Shown here: positions 1 through 10,267 of the stretch, piece by piece | Numbering within the stretch: position 1 is the stretch's first letter | How the letters are laid out: each line of letters opens with the position of its first letter | DNA from: Cylindrotheca closterium | Taxonomy: Eukaryota; Bacillariophyta; Bacillariophyceae; Bacillariales; Bacillariaceae | Direction of reading: 5' to 3' | NCBI GenBank assembly: GCA_933822405.4 | Contig: CAKOGP040001792.1 | Location: 124,001-188,000, forward strand | DNA length: 64,000 nucleotides | The notes under the pieces: generated by a model | Told to the model about the DNA's origin: nothing | Database searches by the model: none | What the model saw: the letters and a program-made list of their open reading frames with translations, nothing else | Made by a program: the position numbers and the translations under genes

Positions 1-928
1 TGTCGGGGGAAAAGATGCATTCAATGGAATCCCTACCGACCGAGTCAGCTTCCAACAACAAAATCTTGTTGACAGCATTCTTCTTGTTTTTACTATTACT
101 AGTATTCATAGCATTTTGTGGTGTATTTTTCACCGTGAGTAGCCATTGTCTTGGAATCGCCATTCCCTTCCAAGAATCTGGATCCCCGTATTTTCCATTT
201 TCGACTCTCCAAAAGACAGGAACCCCATGATTGGAGCTCGAGTCCAAGCCACGTTCTGAGTCAAAGCCATGTTTTTGGACCATTTGTCGAACCTCTTGGG
301 TATCCCGTTCGTAGATTGGAAAAATGTTGCGTCGACCCCAGCGTTCCATGCTGAGGCTGGTTACATTGCTATTGATACCGGCCAGTCGAATGACCACTTC
401 TTTTTGGGAAGGTAAATTAAAAGGAGGCTCCCTTCCTTCCAGCAGTCGTTTGGAATAATCTTGCTTGGAGGAAAAACTCACATTGAGAAGGCCTACTAAC
501 TGCGAGAGAATGGCAGTGCCAGCCACCGATCCTCTTATTGACTGGAGTCTCCTTCGATTCCACGAAAGGCTGGCTGACTCTTTTCCAAGAATGTTTGGAT
601 TCAATTGAAGCGCTTGGACGATGGTTTCCGCTTTGATTCTGTCCCAGACAATGGACGGGATGATGTTGGCGAGAGCATATCGCGTGACAAAGTGACTTTT
701 CTGAAGGAAAGATACTTGTCGATTAGAGGAAAGATGAAGCCAACCTTCAATGGCACTAAGACCAAAGACACAGCTGCAAGTCACCGCAAAGGTGCCTCCC
801 GGTCCAATGATGAGCCGATCCAGGGCATCGTCAAAGATCCGTAGTCTTGCTGTGGCATGTTCTTCCGGTGTAATCGATGTCGTTGTTGTCTGGTTTGACC
901 AGTATTTATTTAGAAATGAAATGGGCAT
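1..928 (-). CDS. Unrecognised membrane protein, 3' end outside the window
   Basis: An uninterrupted minus-strand frame runs from an ATG at 928 past position 1, giving at least 309 residues; the C-terminus is missing. An in-frame stop lies upstream of the ATG near 1000, so either this ATG is the start or there is an upstream exon. Two hydrophobic stretches are visible: one around residues 35-60 (Gly/Phe/Val/Cys rich, after ALDRLIIGPGG) and one around residues 130-150 (GTAILSQLVGLLNV). The rest is hydrophilic with an Asn/Ser/Lys-rich segment near the left edge. No known family or catalytic motif was recognised. It is head-to-head with the thioredoxin-like gene at 1206, sharing about 277 bp. The small plus-strand frames over it are shadows. 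Confidence 0.6.
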   Translation of the reverse strand, partial: MPISFLNKYWSNQTTTTSITPEEHATARLRIFDDALDRLIIGPGGTFAVTCSCVFGLSAIEGWLHLSSNRQVSFLQKSHFVTRYALANIIPSIVWDRIKAETIVQALQLNPNILGKESASLSWNRRRLQSIRGSVAGTAILSQLVGLLNVSFSSKQDYSKRLLEGREPPFNLPSQKEVVIRLAGINSNVTSLSMERWGRRNIFPIYERDTQEVRQMVQKHGFDSERGLDSSSNHGVPVFWRVENGKYGDPDSWKGMAIPRQWLLTVKNTPQNAMNTSNSKNKKNAVNKILLLEADSVGRDSIECIFSPD

Positions 929-1205
929 ATTGTCAACAACACTGACAGCTCTCGCATCTTCTTTCTCGTAATAAAAGGTTTCAACGATGAGTGCAGCGGC
1001 TCATCATATATGGTTCGTACATGAAAAATATATCCAATCCGTATATGCGAAAGTACTTTGATAGGTCCAAATTGAAAATCCACGCTTAACGCATAATATT
1101 TTATATTCACACTGAACCCGCTCACGCTACGCAGCACCGCACTGTTATTAGTATTGCCTCAATCCGGCGGCATCTCTTTTATTATCTGCATTGAACTGAA
1201 ATACC

Positions 1206-1986
1206 ATGTCTGAAGGAGCAGAAGGCACAACCACAAAACCAGAACCATTTGATGTCGAAAAGTTCTTTGGAGCGACACTATTGACCAAACCTAAAGTCTC
1301 AAAGCCCACCTCAGAATTGTTGAAGGACAAGGAACTTCTTGCCCTCTACTTTAGTGCGAGCTGGTGTCCCCCATGTCGGTACGACGATAAATGTCTGTCT
1401 TTGTTTTGTTTTGTTTTGTTTTGTGTGTGTTTGTGTGTGATATGTCTGCGAGTGATGCATGAATTGTTCTAATAACAGTCACAATAATCTCCGCAGTCAA
1501 TTCAGTCCGTGGTTGAAGAAATTCTACGAAACGCATGGCCAATCTGCCAAATTGGAAATCATCTATGTATCAAGCGATAGGACAATTCCCTCGTTTGAAG
1601 ATTATTACAAAACCATGCCCTGGTTGGCCGTGCCCTCCGAAAAGGGATCAGCCCCGATTAAGCAAAAACTTGCAAATACCTTTGGGATTATGGGGATTCC
1701 CGCATTGATGATTATGGACGCCAAAACTGGAGAGTTTATCAGTGGAACTGGTAGAGAAGAGGTTTCCAATGTCAATGATGACGCGGCCAAAGGCAAGGCG
1801 GTCATCGAACAATGGAAGTCGGCGGAACGCAAACCATTGTCGGAAGCGGCTGGAGTGGTTGCCTCGCAGGGTTGGGTCATGAAAATTGTCATGTATTTTG
1901 CTCGGAATCCAATGTTCTTGTTTGGACTACTTTATCTTTACAAGTATGCCAAGAAAAAGATTATGGGAGAGGGACAGGAGTTATGA
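1206..1986 (+). CDS. Tryparedoxin/nucleoredoxin-like thioredoxin-fold protein with C-terminal anchor
   Basis: Two exons, 1206-1378 and 1497-1986, joined across a 118-bp GT-AG intron (1379-1496); the spliced product is 220 residues. The intron splits the Arg codon directly after the redox motif. The motif is WCPPC (residues 53-57), the signature of tryparedoxin/nucleoredoxin-type thioredoxins rather than the WCGPC of classical thioredoxin. The downstream cis-proline region is also recognisable (GIMGIPALMIMD). After the thioredoxin fold there is a hydrophobic segment near residues 190-210 followed by YAKKK, which suggests a tail anchor with the redox domain facing the cytosol. It probably reduces or isomerises disulfides; the substrate is unknown. 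No N-terminal targeting peptide is evident. Confidence 0.85.
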
Positions 1987-2454
1987 GTCTCCTTCCACTC
2001 GCTACTGTAGTACTAGATTGGGAGGCCTATACTATATATACCCTTTTCTTTCTCTTTTGTTATGATGATGATGATGATGATGACATACGACAACATATTT
2101 TTTTAAACTGGTAACCAGCATTTTTGAGAAACATACATGCTATCAAACTCACTCCTCGTCACCTTCATTCGATCCACAGCACAAAAGAATTATACTGTAC
2201 TGTAGGGGGCCATGGGAAAATTGATTATACTGTAGTTTCTGCGGCATTCGTACTGCTATGTGCGTTGGTGTAACCGCAAGAATAAAACCTACAGTACTGT
2301 TGGCACATATTCAATATCCATATTCTAAGATGTCCTGCATTAAAATAAGAATACGCGTATTCTACTTGTTGTTAGCCTTATTCCTTTGTTACATGCGGAC
2401 AGACCTGATTTCGCAATAATTTCTCATCATCATCAATGTTCTCGATATGATCTG
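1987..2454. other. Intergenic region between thioredoxin-like and DUF1415 genes
   Basis: No gene is visible in these 468 bases. The stretch holds a GAT trinucleotide run at about 2061-2083 and several copies of the recurring TACTGTA/TACAGTA heptamer (about 2192-2204, 2228-2235 and 2290-2298). An open frame reaches upstream of the DUF1415 ATG but starts at TTG, so it is treated as leader. Confidence 0.6.
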
Positions 2455-3417
2455 ATGGAGAACAGCCCCCCCTCTTCCTCCCTAGAGAGTAGTAGTAGTT
2501 CTGAATCGAGTGACGATGATGATGATGATGATGATGATGATGAAAGTTATTCAAGCTTGCAAGGAGAGGAATCCGCAATAAAAAGGGTGTTGGCCAAAAC
2601 GACGAATCATCATCCGCACCAATTCGCCCAACACGTTCAACGTTGGGTACATCAAGTTCCCATTGGATTGGGATTGTGTCCGTGGGCAGGAAAATCTCAT
2701 GGAACAGGAAATTTGCGATATGTATCCTGCTTTTCAAAGCAGCCGGAACAAGTCATGGAACTGGTCTACTCGGAAATGGAAACGCTGGTTGCCGTTGATG
2801 ATTCATCAAAATACTCGACAACTCTGTTGATTTGCCCATTTGTGAAGGAATGGAAGGAATTTGATAATTTTGAAAAGTTTGTGACCAATGGATGTCTCGT
2901 CGCTTCCAATACTGAAGTGGAAGAACAGGACAAGGAAATCAGACGCTACGAGCAGAAGCGTCAACATTTTCAGAACAAGATAACCTTGGTACCATTTCAT
3001 CCAACGTTTCTTCGTTGGCGTGGCCTTCCCGAAGGCATGAGCATCGGAACTGTGGTAGAGTCACATTGGGGAATGGTCGGAAGCAAGAGTTCTACCAAAG
3101 CCTCTGCCACAATCATTGAAACAGAGAATAAAGTATTCGGCAAGCAAAAGGTCAAGATCCGATTTCACGAGGAAATCGAGGGTCGCCGCTCGGAGCAGTA
3201 CGTGCCCATCGATTGGATACTACCCAATGGAGAGCTTGGCCCACCTCTGCCGGACAATGCCATGCATCGGGCTCCCTATCCTACCATTCACCTCATATCG
3301 AACCAAGATTTAGCAAGCCTATCAATCCGTGACATTTCCCGTGTGAAACGAAAGAATGCACAACGAATGATGAAACTAGGCTGGTCAGGTTTGGAAAAGA
3401 GGACTCTTGTGGAATAA
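2455..3417 (+). CDS. DUF1415 family protein with an internal insertion
   Basis: Single exon, 320 residues from the first in-frame ATG (2455). The N-terminal 50 residues are Ser- and Asp-rich (a GAT repeat encodes about ten Asp). The DUF1415 hallmark follows: WVHQVPIGLGLCPWAGK at about residues 68-84, then a core ending at LVPFHPTF and the family's closing block HRAPYPTIHLI at about residue 278. Bacterial DUF1415 proteins are about 180 residues and join these last two blocks with a short loop. Here about 75 residues are inserted, containing a stretch with a small beta-barrel look (IGTVVESHWGMVGS, then VKIRFHEE). The family's function is unknown. The gene is in the same orientation as the thioredoxin-like gene and convergent with the LRR gene, whose stop lies 74 bp away. 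Confidence 0.85.
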   Translation: MENSPPSSSLESSSSSESSDDDDDDDDDDESYSSLQGEESAIKRVLAKTTNHHPHQFAQHVQRWVHQVPIGLGLCPWAGKSHGTGNLRYVSCFSKQPEQVMELVYSEMETLVAVDDSSKYSTTLLICPFVKEWKEFDNFEKFVTNGCLVASNTEVEEQDKEIRRYEQKRQHFQNKITLVPFHPTFLRWRGLPEGMSIGTVVESHWGMVGSKSSTKASATIIETENKVFGKQKVKIRFHEEIEGRRSEQYVPIDWILPNGELGPPLPDNAMHRAPYPTIHLISNQDLASLSIRDISRVKRKNAQRMMKLGWSGLEKRTLVE

Positions 3418-3490
3418 ATAGTAGGACTATGATTGCCTCAAGCAAAGAGACAGTATTACATTTCGTTGGAGCCAAAATGTTGTAATTTAC

Positions 3491-6400
3491 TTACAAAGCG
3501 TGATCAGTTTGCATGTCGATTGCTCGTCTCACATCTGCAACTAGCTTCTCAGCCCCTTCACTATCCCGGCATAGTAATCGCCACCTATGCGTCCTAGATA
3601 GCCTACTAAGTGGGTTGATGAGAATTGTAATGGACCTGGGGTCAGCATCAGCAGGACGAATTTCTGCCACTTGCGGCAAGGTTGCCTCGTCAACCACTTC
3701 ATACGAGACATCTCCAACTCGATTTCCGTCATTGGAGAGTGATATGTGTCCATCGGATACATAATCTTCGTTCAACAAAAACAATTTGGCATCTGATACA
3801 ATGCAAACTCGACGAACTGTGCCCCGATCACCACGTTTCCATCGTTGTTGCACAATCTGATAATGAATGATCGTCCCAACGACGTTGGGTGCTACCGCTT
3901 CGCTCAAGGCGTCAAAAACCACTTGAGAGTCATTTTCGATTGCAACTACTGTCGTATCGGAAGTCAATTCTTCTACACCCTCATCCAATTCTTTCTTCAG
4001 ATTCTGAATTTCTTGAAGAATCCTCACTGTTTGTCGCTTGTTGCAAGTCAGCAGGACGTATGCGTATGGATCAGACCTTCGACGACTAGAGAACCGCAGC
4101 GTCAAACGCTGAAAGTCGAATCCAATAACAATGGCTTGTAAATCATGGTACGAATGCCGGGCAATAGCATGGGGCCATGGCGCGTTACCAAATTTCGCAT
4201 TGTCTCGTATCGGTAGAGGAAACTTCTTGCGCTTCTTCTTGAGTGTAACCTCATCTTTCCTAGCAATCACATACAGTGCGTCAGAGGAAAGGCAGAGATA
4301 GACCTTTCGACTTTCTGCATAGGAACTAAATGCACTATTCTTCACAACCTTATCACCATGAAAAGTCAGTCGTACATTTCGATTCGGTCCGAGTCGCCGG
4401 AGAGAGGATTTGCCACAAGGAATGACATCTTCTTCCCAAACACGAGCACATCGCTCACGATTGTTCTGAGGTACATCACCCAGTCCAGATGTATCATCTG
4501 CCTTCAATGATTTCCTATCATCCGGCCATAGCTGGATCCTTGGATACACTTGATTGGCAATTTCTCCGTCTTCATTTGTGCTCTTCGTTTCGGTGGTCAC
4601 CGTGGTTGTGTCTCGGAAAACAAAACTGGTAAAGTAGAGATCCATGTTTTGGAGGACATTAAAGTTTCGACAAGTTTCTGGACCGTCGTAAACGCAGGCT
4701 TTCTCTGCCAATTGAAATTTACTTGGAACTTGTGCCTCAATGGCGTCAAAACTTGAGAGAGAGTAATCGTCTTGATACGCACTGTCCACAGTTATTGAAC
4801 GAACCACACTGGCAATTTCAGAAAGATCATCTGTTATGACAGAAGATGCCCCAGTGACGCTTGGAGCTAATAATTCGAGCTTCGATACTCGAGGCGCTAT
4901 GGGTCCAGGTAATAGCTCATCAGCTTGAGCAAAGATGTCCTCGTCTGGTTGAGCCTTGTTCACATTTTCGACTGGTGTTTTCAATTTTCCATTTGGGATC
5001 AACCCAGCAGCAGCGAGTTGTACCAATACGTCCTGGAAGGTTCAAGAAAAGAATTAGACAAGAAAACCAACCAGCTGAGTCACAACAAAAAACATTTCTC
5101 ACCCAATCCGCGCCAAATATGTCTAGTTGCCCTTTTGCTCCCCCTGAACCAAGATTCACCGAAGCAATTCTTGGAGGGGACTTTACCATATTTTCATCTG
5201 CTAATTTTGATTTCCTTGGCGACTTGCCTAAATCATCAGTGTTCCCATTGGCTTTGCCACCGCCGTCGCAAATCAAAATTCCTTTGTCCTCGTTGTCATC
5301 AGCTGCCTCGTCATCATTGTCCGCAACATCTACACCCTTCGGGTCATCCTCCAACTCTGCATCGTCGTATTGATCGTCTGTTGACTCGGGTTCCAACACC
5401 ATTGACAGGGATAGATTTGAAACCGCTTCTCGGAGCTGCCGTTCCGTGGAGGTGTCCACCGGAGCAGGAGACTCAATCCTTTCCGAATCGTAAGACTCCA
5501 GCATGGAATTTGGATCCGGAGATTTCGGTGCTTTGCTCGGTGAAGGTGTTGGGCTGATTACTTGCACGACTCTTGCGTCTTCTTTTTCCTTTTCTTCTTC
5601 TTCGTTCTCCTTGTTGGCACTGCATGTTTCTTCGTGCACTTGATCGGTTTCCTTTTCGGCTTCCTTTTCGGTTGCCAATAACAAGTCCCCTGATATTGCT
5701 GTGATATCTTCTTTCGTCTTCTGTTTAATGCCGTCCTCCTGGATATCTTGCTCAGCTTGTTCTACCTTCTCTGGAAGCTTATCCTTTTCGTCTTGCTTTT
5801 CATCCTCGATTTCGGATGATTGGTAGTCTTCTGGATAGGCTTTGAGATTCTCTTGATGCATGTTGTCGAGAACATCGTACAAAGTGAAGGAAACATCAAT
5901 TGGTTGCAACATCGTTCGCGAAGACTCGCTTTTCAGACGCCCACTTTTCCTCATCGTCAAGCTATTTGCGGACTGGATCTTGGCCTTGCCCTTTCTTTCA
6001 TACTTTCGCTTTACCTTTTGGATCTTTTTGGCAGTGGTGGTGGTAACTTTACTGAGAATGTACTTCTGGTGGACGGAAATGGCTCGAATGGCTGACCTTT
6101 CTCTCTCTGTGACTGGCTGCCCATGCAGGATCGGCAAGTCATGAACGGATGAACGGTTGGTAGCAAACCACGATAGAATGAGCAAACGATACTCTTTTTC
6201 GAACACAAGAGTAGCTGATGAGGACATTTGCATCCTCGCGTTTTGGGATGGTTTCAAGCTGTTGTAACCGGGAGGAGTCTTCAGTAAAAACGGGTTGCCT
6301 TGAACCGAAAGCTGTTCGAGGTTTGGTAGTTTTCCCAATCCAGCCAGACAAGAGATATCCGCCATCTGATTGTCACTCAAATCCAATACTTCCAATCCGT

Positions 6401-7589
6401 ATAGCTTATCGATGCCTTGAAAATCCACTAAATTATTCCCTGCTAAATTCAAGGAAGTAATGTTTCCCAAGCAGAAGTTGGCATTCGGCAAATTTGCAAG
6501 TTGGTTGCCTGACAGATCCAACTTTCTCAAATGTGCCAAGTTACGCAGTCCTTTCAATGCCGTTCTTTCCGTGCGTATCTGATTGCCTGCCAAACTTAGA
6601 AACTGGAGATTTGGTAATCTTTTTAGCAGTCTTGGTAGTTGGGACATTTCACCCACACAACAAGTACTGAATCGCAAATAGGTTAGATTAGGATATTCGG
6701 GCAACCCAAAAATCTCTGGCAGTTTGTAGAGGCATGCCTTGTCAACTCGCAAAACTTGCAATTGATTTGCGGCAGTGGATCCAAACTTATGAATCCAATA
6801 TGGCGGAACACTGTCCAGCACCAAAACTTTCAAACGGGGAAACAGCAGTCCTAAATCCATCATGGGCCGTTGTTGGAGCATTTCCATGAAATCCAGAAAG
6901 GCTTTCCTGGTGGGAAATCTCGTGTCTGTGGTGAGCGCCGAACACACACTGCTAGTAGAGGTATGCAAGAATTCCAATGGCGGCGGTGTGTGACGAGGGT
7001 TCCTTTCATCTGCGTCCTGCTGTCGGAAGGAATCATCATCTGGTAGAGGAGGTGGCCAGGACTGACGTGTAATCCGCAAATGAGTAATCCGGGGCAATAA
7101 AAACCGTAACAATCGCAGCTTGTCTCTAGTGGATGCCCAAATCGACGACGCTTCTTCCGGACCAAAATATTGCGAGGTCAACCATCCCAGCGCCGAGGCG
7201 GGCAAGGTGACACCACCGCGCTCTTGCAATTCTTCTTCTGGCAAATGACTCAGATGCGAAAAGAGTTTATCCAAAAGGATGGGAATGGCAGCATCCAATT
7301 GCTTGGCCCATTCGATGGCACGCTTCTTGTCGCGTTGGTTTTGCTTTTTTTGTCTGGCATTGTTGTTGCTGTTATTATTATTATTATTTTGGTTCGTGTC
7401 ATCTCTGATGGGTGGAGAAGGAGAGGATGTTCTGTGTGGTGGTGGAGATCGCAAGGGACTGACATTCTGTTGGACTGCTACCCTAGGACGACGATTTCTG
7501 CGTCTATTGGAAACGTCTTGAGAATGCGTTGCAGGTGATTCATCTTGTGGCGGCGGTGGTGGCGGAGGAGGTGGGTTCTTGGGTGGCAT
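3491..7589 (-). CDS. Large leucine-rich-repeat protein with PH-like C-terminus (STK11IP/nischarin-like)
   Basis: Two exons on the minus strand, 7589-5103 and 5032-3491, with a 70-bp phase-0 intron (5033-5102); the product is 1342 residues. The start is the ATG of MPPKNPPPPP; the frame extends eight codons upstream to a TTG. Order of parts: a proline-rich and Asn-rich N-terminus; leucine-rich repeats at about residues 300-435, with repeats such as LRKLDLSGNQLANLP and LEVLDLSDNQMADI; a long acidic, Glu/Lys-rich disordered region (about 520-800); and a C-terminal folded region (about 1030-1180) of alternating beta-like segments ending in a helix, which I read as PH-like. LRRs followed by PH-like domains occur in STK11IP and nischarin scaffolds that sit on endosomal membranes. 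The family assignment is by architecture only. Confidence 0.75.
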
Positions 7590-8414
7590 TGTTGTGATGT
7601 CTGTTCTGAACAAATGTGTTGCTACCGCTAGCGTGTGTCCATGACTTGTTTGATTCTCCCCCTTTGTTTAGCAAAGCAGTCGTCGCCTAGGCTTCAGTCG
7701 TTGCTATAATTATACAATGAAAACCGGAATTCAATGACTTCGAGGCACGAAGGCAACAGAGCAGTTTGAATGCTGGATCGTGTTGTTTTTATTTTGATTC
7801 ATGTCACGTCGACGGTTGAGTCCCCAATGCTATTTCAATCACGAAGAGAAACGATACGCTTTCGAACTTCTTAGCTCCGAAGTCGGTATATAGGAGAACT
7901 CTTTGGAGTTGCTTAATTCTATTCGTTCCCTAATCTATTGTATTTTTGTGTTGCTATCTTGTTTGAATGTATGGTGCGGGATCGTTTTCTATTGCAGCAC
8001 AAATACGTGAATATTATACAGCATTCAATTCTATAAAATTGATTGTTGGGTTTCCCATCTCATTGGCATGACACAAGCCATTCATAACTGGCGTGATTTG
8101 TTCCATTGTTATTCCCCCTCAATCCTATATGAAGGAAGATGACCAAACTATCTATTGTCTTTCAGTGGATCCGGCAGTATTTCGCTTGAGTATTGAAGAT
8201 AGCCGACCGACCGACTCCTCGAGACAAAGCTTTCACTCTCATCATAAAGTGATCACATGTGGATCACTCACTCCTCGCTGATCACACCTTTTCTTCATTG
8301 AACGGAGAAGCTGCTGAACCACGGCCATCAACGCATCAGTTGATCTGTTACATTTTCATAGTTGATGTAAGATACGTCCGTATGCGTTGTCGCTAGCCAT
8401 GCTGATTGAATTAC
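7590..8414. other. Intergenic region upstream of the LRR gene
   Basis: About 825 bases without a supported gene. The only open frames are short and lack recognisable features. The right-hand part may contain a tiny last exon of the PC-esterase-like gene (about 8295-8313). No repeats of note were seen. Confidence 0.5.
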
Positions 8415-9740
8415 TTACTTGTGTGTACAATCACCAACTGCAAATCGTGATTGAGCGAATCCACTAGAGACCAGCTGTTGCCAGACTGGCACCAAATTGA
8501 TGGCCGAATACTTTGGATTTGTCATGACGTTGTTGGTGACATGATTCCTCCAATTCGCCGGCCAACAATAGGGGATGCACGGTCCAGTATGGTTTGTAAC
8601 CACCAAACTCTTGTATGTTGGATATTTTGCCGAATTTACATACCGGTCCGGACCAGTGTATGCACCCGTGCCAGCGATACGACCTGGCGTCAATGCTTCG
8701 CACTGGCAATCGGAACACGCATTTACAAACTCACCGTTGGTCGTTGGCCATTGGAAATCTATCGTTTCAACCCAAAACATAGATGTGGTTGTTTGCTCAG
8801 CACTCTCGGCAACTATTCGGGCATCTTTCTCCAAGGTCGAGTTGTTATTGGGATGATAGTGCGCTCCAAGATTTACCACTGCAGCATATCTCGGATTGGA
8901 CTCGACTGATGAGATGTTTCTGAATATGCCATAGTTTTGCAAACCCTTTGGCGAGCCTCGAAACATTAGAGCTGTGTCGGTTCCAGGATATGTCCATCTG
9001 AATTCGTCGTCCTTTCGTTTTGCTGGCAGAAAATCCTTTAACGTCAGGGATGAGTTCAGCATGCAGGAAAGCGTGAAGAACTGCTGCCGTTGAATCGAAT
9101 CGCCAAAGAAAACGATCCTGTCGTAACAGGAAACAATCGAATAAAGTTCATCCATAATATTGTCCCCACATCTCAACGAAGAAGGAGGTGGACGCTCTTT
9201 CTCATTCCATCGCTCTTTCTTACTTGGACTGAGCCTCCGATGACACGCCATTACCTTTAAAAACGACGCGTTCTCGTCTTTTGAGTTCCGTGTCCATGTT
9301 GCCTGTAGGCTGGTGTTCCATCCACAGGACTCGTGTGGTGTAGTTGAATTTGAATTCTGATTCGTGCCACCAAGAATCGCTACTATCGGAGAGGGCTTCG
9401 GTGATGAAGTAGACCTTGCATTCTGATTAGTGCTACCATCCTGATCATCAGCGCTCTGGTCCTCATCTATTGAAGAGGAGGGCTCGTTTGGTGAAGTGGA
9501 ATTTGAATTCAGATTGATGCTACCATCATGATCATCAGCGCTCTGGTCCTCATCCATTGGAGCAATGTCGCTACCAGTAGGTCCGACATGATCGTAGGCT
9601 TTATTCGTCCCACCACTTTGAAAAATGTTGTCAAATAAAGTGCTCAAATCACCGAATAATCGTTGCTCACGAATCATCAACAGAGTTGCAATTGGGAACA
9701 AGACAAGGAAGAGGACAATCTTTCTAGCTCCTCGTTTCAT
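8415..9740 (-). CDS. PC-esterase / trichome-birefringence-like type II membrane protein
   Basis: ATG at 9740; the open frame gives 441 residues. A basic start plus hydrophobic segment (residues 8-23, VLFLVLFPIATLLMI) marks a signal anchor, so this is a type II Golgi/ER protein with a Ser/Asp/Asn-rich stem containing two similar DEDQSADD segments. The luminal domain has the GDS motif (IVFFGDSIQRQQF, near residue 215) and, at the very end, the DxxH pair (GDCTH). These are the Ser and Asp/His catalytic elements of PC-esterase/TBL polysaccharide O-acetyltransferases and Cas1p-like enzymes. The frame stops one codon after DCTH, where the DNA reads like a strong splice donor (AA|GTAAGT at 8419/8418). 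A short last exon ending at 8295 would add about six residues, so the 3' end is uncertain. Substrate unknown. Confidence 0.7.
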   Translation of the reverse strand: MKRGARKIVLFLVLFPIATLLMIREQRLFGDLSTLFDNIFQSGGTNKAYDHVGPTGSDIAPMDEDQSADDHDGSINLNSNSTSPNEPSSSIDEDQSADDQDGSTNQNARSTSSPKPSPIVAILGGTNQNSNSTTPHESCGWNTSLQATWTRNSKDENASFLKVMACHRRLSPSKKERWNEKERPPPSSLRCGDNIMDELYSIVSCYDRIVFFGDSIQRQQFFTLSCMLNSSLTLKDFLPAKRKDDEFRWTYPGTDTALMFRGSPKGLQNYGIFRNISSVESNPRYAAVVNLGAHYHPNNNSTLEKDARIVAESAEQTTTSMFWVETIDFQWPTTNGEFVNACSDCQCEALTPGRIAGTGAYTGPDRYVNSAKYPTYKSLVVTNHTGPCIPYCWPANWRNHVTNNVMTNPKYSAINLVPVWQQLVSSGFAQSRFAVGDCTHK

Positions 9741-10267
9741 ATTTTATCATCCTTTCAAGGAGAGCGATGGATGAGGTTATTGTCAATCTCTATTTTGATT
9801 GAGCATATAGGTGGTGTATCCCAAGGGTACCAGTACTTGCACAGTAATTTCTACCGGTATGTAATAATGTAAAAGGTTTGATTTTTGAATTTTTTGTTGC
9901 AGTATACTTGCACACAAGTTCGATATGTGTAGATCGGACTTATAGGTTGCTGGTGCAATACTGAGATGACGGTCGCCCTACCGTCGTTCATGGAGTCACT
10001 ATTGAGTCCATTGGTTCGACCGCTTTCTTCCGTCTACGTTAGAGAAGGACGGACTGATTCGAACACCCAAGTATTCGCGACGAGGTACAGTACACCAGTG
10101 AAAAGCTACGTACCAAAGAGGATGTGAAAAATGTTGGAAAGAGCTTGCAACTCATTCCTCTTGAAGACTGCTCTGTATTTGACAGAGTGAAATTGACGTC
10201 TAGGAATAGATAGTTATTAAGATTAGGGAAGCACACGGCTCTTCTAATTTTAACAACACCCATCACC

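Noticed and set aside
10040..10075. tRNA T-arm-like GATTCGAACACC
   Set aside because: No matching acceptor, D- or anticodon-arm could be built around it on either strand.
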